Assembly: GCA_964512985.1 (NCBI GenBank)
Contig: CAZELI010000006.1
Location: forward strand, 14,043-78,042
DNA: 64,000 nucleotides
Direction: 5' to 3'
DNA from: CAYPGT01 sp964512985
GTDB taxonomy: Bacteria > Cyanobacteriota > Vampirovibrionia > LMEP-6097
Below the pieces are notes generated by a model. The model had not been told where the DNA came from. It ran no database searches and saw only the letters and a list, made by a program, of their open reading frames with translations. Shown piece after piece: positions 18,021-25,525 of the stretch; the first letter of the stretch is position 1, and each line of letters starts with the position of its first letter. The position numbers were made by a program, and so were the translations under genes.

Positions 18021-19229
18021 ATGCTCTCCCAGTCCAATATCTTCTACTCAGATAGCACCGAGTTTGAGCCACTAGCTTATAGACTTAGACCAAATACGCT
18101 TGAAAAGTTAGTAGGTACTATCAAATCTAATCCTGCATTTAATAATTGGCTGCGATCTGGTGTTAAACAATCCGCTATATTCTGGGGACCTCCAGGTACT
18201 GGTAAGACTAGCATTGCGCATCTCGCTGCTAAACACTCTAAGCGAGAGTTCATCAAGCTTCAAGCTTTTAATTCAGGAGTGAAGGATCTTCGTGAGATCG
18301 TCGAACGTGCTGAGCGTATGCCTAATACTATATTGCTCTTTGTCGATGAGGTTCATAGCTTCAACAAAAACCAACAGGATATATTACTTAACGCAGTCGA
18401 GCGTGGCATATTAGTTTTTATCGGTGCTACCACCGAAAATCCAGCGATTAGTATAAATAAAGCTCTATTAAGCAGAACTATCTGCTTTGAGCTCAAACCC
18501 CATAGATATGCAGACTTAGCTGCTCTTATAGAAAGAGCTCTTAAGCTCTCCAATAAAACCATTGATGAAAAAGCCCAGGATTATCTCATCAAATCCAGTT
18601 ACGGAGATGCTCGTCACTTACTCACTAATTTAGAACTTTTAGTTAATAATTCTACCGAAACTATCACCGAAGAACTATGTAAAGAAATCATCAGTAAGAA
18701 ATTTTTCTCAGGCGACCCTAATACTTACTATGATTGTGTTTCAGCCCTCCAAAAATCCATGCGCGGTTCGGATGTCACGGCTTCTCTATATTGGTTAGCA
18801 AGATTACTACATGCAGGTGCAGAACTAGAAGCTATCTGTCGCAGGATTTTAGTCACCGCAGCAGAAGATGTCGGTATCGCTGACCCACAAGCCCTCATTA
18901 TCGCCAACGCAGCTCATGATACGGCTCTTAAGCTTGGCATGCCCGAGGCACGCATTCCACTTGCCGAAGCAGTAGTATATATCGCTCAAGCACCTAAATC
19001 TAATACTAGTTATAAAGCACTCACTAAAGCTATGAATGATTGTGAAAATCATCCACCATATCCAGTACCTGAACACCTACGCAATATTCATATACATAGC
19101 TGTCCTGCTAAATCTAATAACGTGGGAGTCAATCCTCAAACGGGCTACAAATACCCTCATGATTATCCTGGTAACTGGGTTGAGCAGCAATATATGCCAG
19201 ATGAATTAGTTAATAGAAAATATATTTAG
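18021..19229 (+). CDS. rarA: Replication-associated recombination protein A (RarA/MgsA)
   Basis: RarA is an AAA+ ATPase related to clamp loaders and RuvB that acts at stalled replication forks. Visible motifs are LAYRLRPNTLEKLVG at the N-terminus, Walker A FWGPPGTGKTS (near 55), Walker B LLFVDEVHSFNK (near 110), sensor ATTENPAISIN, and the C-terminal tetramerisation region with EDVGIADPQAL and a PYPVPEHLR motif. Length 402 is normal. The ATG lies 8 nt after a TATAAT with no leader. It is divergent from the DUF234 ATPase and convergent with a small unknown gene, whose stop overlaps its own by 4 nt. Confidence 0.95.
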   Translation: MLSQSNIFYSDSTEFEPLAYRLRPNTLEKLVGTIKSNPAFNNWLRSGVKQSAIFWGPPGTGKTSIAHLAAKHSKREFIKLQAFNSGVKDLREIVERAERMPNTILLFVDEVHSFNKNQQDILLNAVERGILVFIGATTENPAISINKALLSRTICFELKPHRYADLAALIERALKLSNKTIDEKAQDYLIKSSYGDARHLLTNLELLVNNSTETITEELCKEIISKKFFSGDPNTYYDCVSALQKSMRGSDVTASLYWLARLLHAGAELEAICRRILVTAAEDVGIADPQALIIANAAHDTALKLGMPEARIPLAEAVVYIAQAPKSNTSYKALTKAMNDCENHPPYPVPEHLRNIHIHSCPAKSNNVGVNPQTGYKYPHDYPGNWVEQQYMPDELVNRKYI

Positions 19230-19573
19230 AAACTTAGTAACATAGAACTAACAGCAGGTCTGAGAGTTTGGTCATTACCCGCAAAGGTATTAACTGCTTT
19301 AAGCATATCTGCTTCTTGTTTTACTATGGCATTTTCTACTCTTCTTTGGAAACCTAGTAATTGCGCTGGGCTGAGACTTGCCATATTTATAGCAGCTAGT
19401 TCAGCAGGCTTATGCTTTGCATGCAAACTTCTAGCTTGCCATGCTGATTGATTTGATACTGATGCATCAGCATCAAATTTCCTAACTTGTTTAGCAGTTG
19501 GCTGAGTTACTTTATTAGAATCTTCTCCAGGATTAACACCACCTAAACCTACTCCTCCTACACAATTATTCAT
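19226..19573 (-). CDS. Small hypothetical protein
   Basis: A 115-residue product starting MNNCVGGVGLGG. AAGGAG lies 8 nt before the ATG, which supports translation. The N-terminal third is Gly/Ser/Asn-rich and probably disordered; the rest is helical (SLSPAQLLGFQRRVENAIVKQEADML). No membrane segment or signal peptide is evident and I recognise no family. It lies head to tail with the next small gene on the same strand, separated by that gene's terminator, so each is probably its own unit or expressed in series. Possibly part of a secretion or flagellar-associated set, but that is guesswork. Confidence 0.6.
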   Translation of the reverse strand: MNNCVGGVGLGGVNPGEDSNKVTQPTAKQVRKFDADASVSNQSAWQARSLHAKHKPAELAAINMASLSPAQLLGFQRRVENAIVKQEADMLKAVNTFAGNDQTLRPAVSSMLLSF

Positions 19574-19641
19574 AAATAAACTCCTTCACTGGTTCCCTCT
19601 TAACTATATAAAGTAGTACTTGCAATGTTTTTGATAAAAAC

Positions 19642-19671
19642 AAAAGACCCAGCATTACTGCTAGGTCTTTT
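19642..19671 (-). terminator. Rho-independent terminator
   Basis: AAAAGACC-c-AGCA, loop TTAC, TGCT-a-GGTCTTTT forms a 12-bp hairpin with one mismatch. Read on the minus strand it is followed by a T-rich stretch, so it terminates the gene at 19708-20061. Confidence 0.8.
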
Positions 19672-19707
19672 ACAAATAGGATGTAAATTTGAGTCTAAGA
19701 AAGATTT

Positions 19708-20061
19708 TTATGGAGTAAATAGGTTTCTATATTGTGCAGGCGCAGAATCCATGAATTGCTGTTTAGCTTGTGCTACAAGTTCAGGCGTAAAAGTTCTTTG
19801 TTTAATGGCATCACGGATGCTACCAGATTGATCTGGATCACTAAAACCTACGTCCCCAGGTTTATGAAAATTCACTAGAGCTAATCTATTTTTATCACTA
19901 TTAGCAATAGGTTTATCAAAACGATCAGTGAAAAGATCTTTGGCACGAGTAAAAAAGTCTGTAGGCTTACTTGCTTTCTCTCTTCTAGCAACTTCCTTGT
20001 TAAAGTTTTTAGAAACTCTATCGTCTCCAAATCCTCCACCAGTTCTGTTTATGTAGCTCAT
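19708..20061 (-). CDS. Small hypothetical protein with glycine-rich start
   Basis: A 117-residue product beginning MSYINRTGGGFGDD and rich in charged residues (FNKEVARREK, DLFTDRFDKP). AAGGAG lies 8 nt upstream of the ATG and a clear terminator follows the stop, so this is a well-delimited single gene. No signal peptide, membrane helix or known motif is visible. The neighbouring 115-residue gene has a similar style (Shine-Dalgarno, Gly-rich N-terminus, helical rest) but no obvious sequence identity. Unknown function. Confidence 0.65.
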   Translation of the reverse strand: MSYINRTGGGFGDDRVSKNFNKEVARREKASKPTDFFTRAKDLFTDRFDKPIANSDKNRLALVNFHKPGDVGFSDPDQSGSIRDAIKQRTFTPELVAQAKQQFMDSAPAQYRNLFTP

Positions 20062-20358
20062 CCAAGTTCTCCTTAAAGTTACAACGTTATTAGTTTCTTA
20101 TAGTTGATAGCGAATTTCAAAATATTTTCAAAATTCTTTTTTCCTTGATATACCTGAAATTTCGACCTTAAAGTGCTTAATTGGCCCTGAGAATATGTTA
20201 ACCCTACCTTAACTTTATTCCACAAAATGGAATGTATTAACAGTTTCTCATTGATATATACTTAATTTATAACTGCATTATAACAAAAATATTAAGAAAT
20301 TAATGCGTATTACATCAATATTTTAGTAATATTTTTTTAATCTTTCCCAAAAGCTTGT

Positions 20359-20364
20359 TATATT
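20359..20364 (+). promoter_or_regulatory. -10 box of the candidate RNA
   Basis: TATATT, with initiation expected near 20371 at the foot of the first hairpin. The -35 is weak. The preceding 290 bp (20070-20350) are very AT-rich and I see nothing else in them. Confidence 0.4.
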
Positions 20365-20369
20365 AAAAG

Positions 20370-20560
20370 GATACGCAGAAGCGTACGACGTCAAGTGTGT
20401 AAAAAAGAGACTAGACCAAGATCGACTTACACCATATACAACACGCAGCGATCTTGGATTTAACTAGTCCTACATAAGCTCTGGGAATAAATCTGGGCTA
20501 TCATTTCCCCAAGCTGATGTATATGTATCAGAAAACTATTAAGCTCAGGTTATGAGCTAG
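20370..20560 (+). ncRNA. Candidate structured RNA with four consecutive hairpins
   Basis: Four stems follow one another. Stem 0 is TACGC-AGAA-GCGTA (20372-20385). Stem 1 pairs GACTAG and CCAAGATCG (20409-20424) with CGATCTTGG and CTAGTC (20449-20469): 15 bp with one asymmetric bulge and a 24-nt loop. Stem 2 pairs TACAT, AGCT and GGGAA (20471-20487) with TTCCC, AGCT and ATGTA (20505-20521) through small internal loops. Stem 3 is AGCTCA-GGTTA-TGAGCT (20542-20558). It is either an independent small RNA or the long leader of the HD phosphohydrolase at 20595. It does not match 6S, SRP RNA, tmRNA, RNase P or a riboswitch that I can recall. Confidence 0.55.
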
Positions 20561-20594
20561 AAGCAAATTACTTAGAAGAAGTTAATATATAAAT

Positions 20595-22034
20595 ATGAGT
20601 CGTACCTATAGAGACCCTGTACACCAAGAGATAACTTTAAACAGCGAAGATCTGGTCGAAAATTTGATTATCCAATTAATCGACTGCAAAGAATTCCAGA
20701 GGTTACGTTGGTTGAGACAACTCGGTACTGGTTGGTTTACTTTTCATGGTGCAGAGGCTTCACGCTTCCAGCATTCACTCGGAGCGATGTATGTCGCTAA
20801 GCTAATGTTCGAAAAGATCTCTCAAGATTTAGTTCTTGATGAAGCTACAACAATGGAATACAAAGCTCTTGTGCTTATAGCTGCACTTCTGCATGATATT
20901 GGTCATGGACCTTTCTCTCACAGCACCGAGAAAGTAAATAATATAATGCATGAAAGCTGGACCCAGACTCTAATTAGTAGCGAGCAAACCCAAATCCATA
21001 AAATATTAGAAAGCTATCAAGTTGGCTTGAGTGAGAAGGTGATTTCTGTACTGAATAAAACTTATCCAGTTAAATTTATTTCTAGTATCGTTAATAGTCA
21101 GCTAGATTGTGATCGCTTTGATTACTTGATTAGAGATAGTTTTTATACTGGAACATCTTACGGACACTTTGATCTTAATAGGGTTATAAGTAGTATCAAA
21201 GTCAATCAAGAACATGATTGCTTAGTAGTAAGCGGCGAGAAGGGTATGCTAGCGGTAGAAGATTACTTATACGCTCGTTATTCTATGTACATGCAAATCT
21301 ATCAACACAAGAAATGCTTAGCGAGTGATTCTCTATTACTGAAACTTTTTAAACGCGCCAAAATTCTTATCAAAGGTAAACGCATGTCGTTTATCGAAGA
21401 GCCGGTCTATAATTGGCTTGCACAGCCTGAGAAGCTAACAGTGGCAGACTTCTTATTAGTCGATGATATTAATATCATGCACCATATTAAGCATTGGATG
21501 AATGAGAAAGACATTATACTTAGAGACTTAGCTAGAAGGTTTATAGAACGTGATATCTTCAAAGCTATGAAAATAGACAAGCCCACCGAAGGCACAATGG
21601 AAGAGAAGATTGCCGAAATTACGGCAATTAAATCGCAAGAATTAAGAAAACGTAACCTAGATCCTGATTACTATCTAGATTCTATTACTATTGCTTCTAA
21701 TCCTTATAGTTTCTATAATCCAAGTCAAGAAAATTTTGGAATCAAGAACCAGTCCGAAAAGCTCCCAGATGCAAGGCTTGCGAGTCCCGAGCCACCGGAG
21801 TTGACTAAAACGTCAATGAGGATGGCGAGGGACGAGCGTAACGCAGCAGATGGGACTTTGCGGACTGGTTCTAAAGCGATCTTTGTAGAAGGTAATGATG
21901 GAGAATTAAGAGAGATCTCAACCTTATCTCATGTAGTAGATTCCTTAGTAAAAAATAGCTTCGCTAATTCTTGGTTTATTTATGTAGATGCCACTGTCAT
22001 TGCGAGCCGCGAAGCGGCGTGGCAATCCCATTAA
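20595..22034 (+). CDS. HD-domain phosphohydrolase (dNTPase/SAMHD1-like)
   Basis: The metal-binding HD motifs are clear: HSLGAMYVA (first His, about residue 57), LLHDIGHGPFSH (His-Asp pair, about 98) and the downstream DCDRFDYLIRDS. This is the arrangement of COG1078-type HD phosphohydrolases related to dGTPases and SAMHD1. The C-terminal quarter is unusual: residues from about 385 to 425 come from a 124-bp palindromic repeat (21747-21870), and the last dozen residues and the stop codon come from another repeat (family A, 21995 onward). The core enzyme is complete before the first insertion. The long leader region may contain a structured RNA. Substrate is not predictable. Confidence 0.88.
   Translation: MSRTYRDPVHQEITLNSEDLVENLIIQLIDCKEFQRLRWLRQLGTGWFTFHGAEASRFQHSLGAMYVAKLMFEKISQDLVLDEATTMEYKALVLIAALLHDIGHGPFSHSTEKVNNIMHESWTQTLISSEQTQIHKILESYQVGLSEKVISVLNKTYPVKFISSIVNSQLDCDRFDYLIRDSFYTGTSYGHFDLNRVISSIKVNQEHDCLVVSGEKGMLAVEDYLYARYSMYMQIYQHKKCLASDSLLLKLFKRAKILIKGKRMSFIEEPVYNWLAQPEKLTVADFLLVDDINIMHHIKHWMNEKDIILRDLARRFIERDIFKAMKIDKPTEGTMEEKIAEITAIKSQELRKRNLDPDYYLDSITIASNPYSFYNPSQENFGIKNQSEKLPDARLASPEPPELTKTSMRMARDERNAADGTLRTGSKAIFVEGNDGELREISTLSHVVDSLVKNSFANSWFIYVDATVIASREAAWQSH
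21747..21870 (+). repeat. Family D 124-bp palindromic element inside HD gene
   Basis: The element is bounded by inverted ends AACCAGTCCG and CGGACTGGTT, and the inner flanks also pair (AAAGCTCCCAGATGC with GCAGATGGGACTTT, imperfectly). Its centre has GGAGTTGACTAAAACGTCAA, itself an inverted pair (GTTGACT/ACGTCAA, imperfect). It is markedly richer in G and C than its host gene and is translated in frame throughout. Confidence 0.75.
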
Positions 22035-22083
22035 CGCTAATGAGATCGCCACGTCACTCACTTCGTTCGCTCCTCGCGATGAC
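21995..22083. repeat. Composite family A element spanning the ends of two convergent genes
   Basis: Two family A modules face each other: TGTCATTGCGAG...GGCAATCCCA (21995-22030) and, reversed, GATCGCCACGTC...GCGATGACG (22044-22083). The outer ends are inverted repeats of each other, as at 51178-51269. The stop of the HD gene and the stop of cysE both lie inside it. Confidence 0.8.
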
Positions 22084-22723
22084 GAGCTTCTAATTCTTCA
22101 ATCCGTTTCTGCATCAGCTCTAGAGTAGCTCCAATATAATCTGGTGCCTTATGATGGTCTAAATTATCTATGGCATCTCTTAAATCACCATTCATCTTAA
22201 TAATGCGCCCAGGAATACCTACAACAGTACTATTAGATGGTACATCCTTCACTACCACTGAATTAGCACCAATCTGCACATAGTCACCTATATTAATATT
22301 GCCAAGTATCTTAGCACCAGCACCAACAATAATATTATCGCCTAGAGTGGGATGACGCTTCTCACGCTTAATAGAAACTCCACCTAACGTTACACCTTGA
22401 TAAATAGTAACGTTGTCACCAATAATAGTAGTCTCTCCAATCACCACTCCAGAACCATGATCTATAAAGACGTTCTTACCAAGAGTAGCAGCAGGATGAA
22501 TCTCAATATTAGTAATGATTCTAATTATATAAGCCAAAAATCTAATAATAATTTTTAGTGGGCATGACAATATACCTAAATCTAAATTCCAAAGATAGTG
22601 AAATAAACGATGTGCTAAAACTGCCTGAAAACCTGGATAATACAAAAATATCCCAAGTGTAAACTCACAAGATGGGTCTTTGCGTTTAACGTTATTTATT
22701 TCTCTTATAATAGTGCGGAACAT
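22058..22723 (-). CDS. cysE: Serine O-acetyltransferase, short form
   Basis: CysE acetylates serine with acetyl-CoA, the first step of cysteine synthesis. The left-handed beta-helix is clear from hexapeptide repeats (ATLGKNVFIDHGSGVVIGE, TIIGDNVTIYQGVTLGG, IGDYVQIGANSVV), with His in IDHGSG and GGVSIKREKRHP at the active site. At 221 residues it lacks the long N-terminal domain of the E. coli enzyme, like many short CysE proteins. The last residues (HREERTK) are encoded by a family A repeat. The ATG lies 9 nt below a TAGAAT box that overlaps the -10 of the divergent rdgB. Confidence 0.93.
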   Translation of the reverse strand: MFRTIIREINNVKRKDPSCEFTLGIFLYYPGFQAVLAHRLFHYLWNLDLGILSCPLKIIIRFLAYIIRIITNIEIHPAATLGKNVFIDHGSGVVIGETTIIGDNVTIYQGVTLGGVSIKREKRHPTLGDNIIVGAGAKILGNINIGDYVQIGANSVVVKDVPSNSTVVGIPGRIIKMNGDLRDAIDNLDHHKAPDYIGATLELMQKRIEELEARHREERTK

Positions 22724-22728
22724 TTTGT

Positions 22729-22738
22729 TACAATTCTA
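22729..22738. promoter_or_regulatory. Overlapping divergent -10 boxes for cysE and rdgB
   Basis: TACAAT on the plus strand (22729-22734) ends 8 nt before the rdgB ATG. TAGAAT on the minus strand (22733-22738) ends 9 nt before the cysE ATG. Only 19 nt separate the two start codons, so the two polymerases cannot bind at once. Confidence 0.6.
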
Positions 22739-22742
22739 GCAA

Positions 22743-23390
22743 ATGAATCAAACTATCATAATTGCCACGTCTAATAAGGGAAAAGTGAAAGAATTTGAAA
22801 GTATTAGTCGTTTATCAGCAATCAATAGTAAAAAATCAAAATTAGTTTTCCAAACTATAGCTGATGTATATTCTGGAGAATTTGATCCCGAAGAAACTGG
22901 TTCTACTTATCAAGAAAACGCTCTAATCAAAGCTAAGGCAGCGGCGGAGGTCCTGAGAAGTGGATCCTTACGTCGCAGTGGGGCTGCTTCTCAGGATGAC
23001 GAATGGCTTATTCTTGCTGATGATTCTGGCGCGGAGATCTCTGCGCTCAATAATCGACCAGGAATATATTCTGCACGTTACCTTAAAGCTAATGGCATAG
23101 CAGGTGTGTTAAAAGAACTTGGCGACAACCCTAATCGTCAAGCACGTTTCGTTTGCCATATAACTTTAGTGAATCTCAATGGTGAAGTGGTATTTGAGAC
23201 CGAACAATACTGGAATGGTACCGTTACATATGCAGCACGCGGCACTAATGGCTTTGGCTATGACCCTATACTTGTACCTAATGAATATAGTAGTGAAAAT
23301 AAAACTGTTGCTGAATTAGATGATGAGATTAAGAGCAAACTCAGTCATAGGGCTCAAGCGCTGGTTAAAGTTTTAGAGTTTTTAGGTTGA
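22743..23390 (+). CDS. rdgB: XTP/dITP diphosphatase (RdgB/HAM1 family)
   Basis: The enzyme hydrolyses non-canonical purine nucleoside triphosphates to keep them out of DNA. Family motifs are present: IIATSNKGKVKEFE at the N-terminus, ENALIKAKAAAE, LADDSGAEISALNNRPGIYSARY, and the C-terminal GTNGFGYDPILVP and LSHRAQAL. Between AAAE and LADDSG the protein has about 15 extra residues encoded by a family B palindrome (22951-23001), directly before the metal-binding Asp-Asp. The frame is intact. The ATG is leaderless and divergent from cysE; the 3' end overlaps the convergent hydrolase gene by 37 nt. Confidence 0.93.
   Translation: MNQTIIIATSNKGKVKEFESISRLSAINSKKSKLVFQTIADVYSGEFDPEETGSTYQENALIKAKAAAEVLRSGSLRRSGAASQDDEWLILADDSGAEISALNNRPGIYSARYLKANGIAGVLKELGDNPNRQARFVCHITLVNLNGEVVFETEQYWNGTVTYAARGTNGFGYDPILVPNEYSSENKTVAELDDEIKSKLSHRAQALVKVLEFLG
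22951..23001. repeat. Family B palindromic element inside rdgB
   Basis: TCCTGAGAAGTGGATCC at the left pairs partly with GCTTCTCAGGATGACG at the right (CTGAGAAG/CTTCTCAG), and the internal GGATCCTTACGTCG is shared with the element in glpK. It is translated in frame as roughly LRSGSLRRSGAASQDDE. Confidence 0.75.
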
Positions 23391-24292
23391 TTCTTTTCTG
23401 GCTTAGTAAATTCTTTACTCAAAATCCCATCTAAAAACCTGCAAACCTCAGATTTAGTTCTTACATCATTATCTATTTCACTATGATCCGTTTCACTTAG
23501 TTCTATAGCCTTATCTCCATCTCCCAAATCCCGCGCACAAGCACCATTGAGACCATAATAAGTTCCTTTTTGATATATATGTAAATTAGGCTCTTTATTA
23601 CATCCAAGTTCAGTAACGGCTTCGCCCATATTACTAAGACCAGGTTTAATGGCATCAATGGTTACGGTACCTAAAATAGGAACGTTTAATTTAGCAAAAC
23701 CATCTCCTTTTTTACGCATGTCACAGTTCATTCCAGCTCCCCAACTAAATCCTACAGGACAAACCCCTGAGATTTGTATACCAAAGCCCTTTTCTAAATT
23801 CTCGATTATCTTACAATTCTCTCTAGTTCTCACATCGGTGTTAGCACTTGCATCCTCGCTCAAACAAAACAAATGTTGAGCCGCTTTAGAAGCGTCTGGT
23901 GCCTTAAGAACCAGAACATGTGCATGAGGATGTTTATTAGAAATATGCTCTGCGATTTCTAATAAACCCACTTCTTTTTTATTATTAAAATCATTTTGCC
24001 TAGTGCCTAAAGTGAATACCACTAGAGGTTGAGGACCTTCTCCTTGACCTTTAATAAATTGATAAGTACCCTGTTTTTCTAAATTACTGAGATGTTGACC
24101 AATCTCACTGGAAGATTTATTTGGAGAAAATTTTTCGTCAATTGTTGATAACGCAGCCTCTTCACGGGTTTTTCCATAAGCAAATAACCACCATAGTGGA
24201 CCACTTGTAAGTAAAGGTTTAATCCATGATCTAGCCTGATCAATGAAACTTGCTATAGATGATCCAAATAAGGACCCAGCGATCGTTGACAT
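23354..24292 (-). CDS. Alpha/beta-hydrolase-like protein
   Basis: A 312-residue protein with a serine-hydrolase pattern: a nucleophile elbow GFSWGAG (about 185), a candidate acid in TIDAIKPG (about 210) and a candidate histidine in SETDHSEID (about 270). The strand leading to the active site, PLVVFTLGTRQND, and the segment HAHVLVLKAPD are typical of the fold. The N-terminus is hydrophobic (LWWLFAYG) but not a clear signal peptide. Shine-Dalgarno AGGGA is close to the ATG. It overlaps rdgB tail to tail by 37 nt. I cannot assign a substrate; lipase- or thioesterase-like activity is one option. Confidence 0.6.
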   Translation of the reverse strand: MSTIAGSLFGSSIASFIDQARSWIKPLLTSGPLWWLFAYGKTREEAALSTIDEKFSPNKSSSEIGQHLSNLEKQGTYQFIKGQGEGPQPLVVFTLGTRQNDFNNKKEVGLLEIAEHISNKHPHAHVLVLKAPDASKAAQHLFCLSEDASANTDVRTRENCKIIENLEKGFGIQISGVCPVGFSWGAGMNCDMRKKGDGFAKLNVPILGTVTIDAIKPGLSNMGEAVTELGCNKEPNLHIYQKGTYYGLNGACARDLGDGDKAIELSETDHSEIDNDVRTKSEVCRFLDGILSKEFTKPEKNQPKNSKTLTSA

Positions 24293-24430
24293 TTATTCCC
24301 TGCTCCCATTGTCCTTCCCAAATCAAACAATGAAGTTCAAATGCTTAATATATAAAGCAAGCTTAACTAAGAGATTGATAATTACGGTAACTATTCACCT
24401 TATATATAACATTTTTAAATCCTTAAATCA

Positions 24431-24580
24431 GGATGGGGGTTGGGTTCCGCCGCTTCGCGGCGTTTGCGCTGCGCGCGGCTGAATGAAAAAATTTTTTAGC
24501 CGTCCGCAGGACAAAACGCGCCGAAGGCGCGTAACCACCTTTAAAAATGAGATTTAGATAGATTAACAATTATTTGATAG
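24431..24580. repeat. Family C hairpin-cluster repeat, copy 1
   Basis: The copy holds several small hairpins in series: CGCCGC-ttc-GCGGCG, GCGCTGCGCGC, GTCC-gca-GGAC and ACGCGCC-gaa-GGCGCGT, followed by an AT-rich tail (AAAATGAGATTTAGATA ... ATTATTTGAT). A close full-length copy lies at 36269-36419 and a half copy, inverted, at 35022-35064. It is far richer in G and C than its surroundings and fills most of the 24293-24587 gap. Confidence 0.85.
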
Positions 24581-24587
24581 TAGGTGC

Positions 24588-25412
24588 TTACGCTAAATTC
24601 AACGGATTAGTGGTCATAGATAGGTTTCTATTAAATACTTCCTTGCCAGCTAAGCCCATCGGTGCAACTCGTGTCTCCCAATGTAAATGCGGACCAGTAG
24701 AGTGACCATCAGAACCTACTGAAGCGAACACTTCTCCTTGCTTGATATATTCACCACGTCCAATAAAAACATTATCATTGTGACCAAAAACCGAATAAAG
24801 AATCTTACCATCAGGCTGCACTTGATTCTCATGAGCAACTATTACCGTATTCTTACCAAAACCATCTACCTGACCAACATAGACCACTCTACCGTCCCAG
24901 GGCATGCGTATTGGAGAGCCTTTAGCAGCAGCTATATCTACTCCACTATGAAAATGTTTATGACCTGTCATAGGATGCGTACGTTCACCATATTCACTAG
25001 AGATTTGTCCCTTAAGAGGGAATAACATTGTTTGTGCTGGCTGACCTGATCTTTGAGTATTAGGAGCCTGCATTGCAGGATTAAATCCCATACCCATCAT
25101 CGCTGGGTTGATTTCAGAATTACCACCCATCATGCCGGCTTGCATTAAACGAGTCATGATTTCTGGATTCATAGAACCCATCATGCCCATCATAGAACCC
25201 ATAGGATTAGAATCTTTGTCATCAGGACTAGCTAAAGCCTCTCCATACATTTGACTTTGCATCATGGAGACCATGGCTTGAAAATTCTTAGCTTGACTAT
25301 CAGAAACAGGGCCGCTAGGTATACCAGTGCTATCACCAGATAAATGATCTATCCTAGCCATTAACTGGCCAATTCTAGCCTCTGCTGGTATTTGTGATCC
25401 TTCTAGACTCAT
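24588..25412 (-). CDS. LytM/M23 peptidoglycan endopeptidase, possibly flagellum-associated
   Basis: M23 metallopeptidases cut peptide cross-links of murein. The C-terminal half (about 135-255) has the zinc-site motifs HSGVDIAAAKGSPI and GPHLHWE with the intervening TVIVAHENQ. No signal peptide is visible. The N-terminal 130 residues contain a helical start (ARIGQLMARIDHLSG, FQAMVSMMQSQM) and a Met/Gly-rich linker (about 68-115). Similar N-termini occur on rod- or flagellum-associated murein hydrolases that leave through the flagellar export apparatus, so export by that route is my inference. GGGGAG lies 6 nt before the ATG. A family C repeat follows the stop. Confidence 0.82.
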   Translation of the reverse strand: MSLEGSQIPAEARIGQLMARIDHLSGDSTGIPSGPVSDSQAKNFQAMVSMMQSQMYGEALASPDDKDSNPMGSMMGMMGSMNPEIMTRLMQAGMMGGNSEINPAMMGMGFNPAMQAPNTQRSGQPAQTMLFPLKGQISSEYGERTHPMTGHKHFHSGVDIAAAKGSPIRMPWDGRVVYVGQVDGFGKNTVIVAHENQVQPDGKILYSVFGHNDNVFIGRGEYIKQGEVFASVGSDGHSTGPHLHWETRVAPMGLAGKEVFNRNLSMTTNPLNLA

Positions 25413-25525
25413 AATTTGCTCCCCTCGATCTTAGGGTAACTAGCAAAAATTAAAATGAGGTTAAGGTTAGACTTCCTATACCTACTCTTGATATAGAAAG
25501 AGAATGAACATATAATGGCTAAGTA

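Noticed and set aside
20370..20560. tmRNA, SRP RNA, 6S or a known riboswitch
   Set aside because: No tag reading frame, no SRP apical motif, no long closing stem with central bubble and no recognisable aptamer core.
24243..24482. Plus-strand frame running into the family C repeat
   Set aside because: It is antisense to the hydrolase start and its end is the repeat hairpins; no support for translation.
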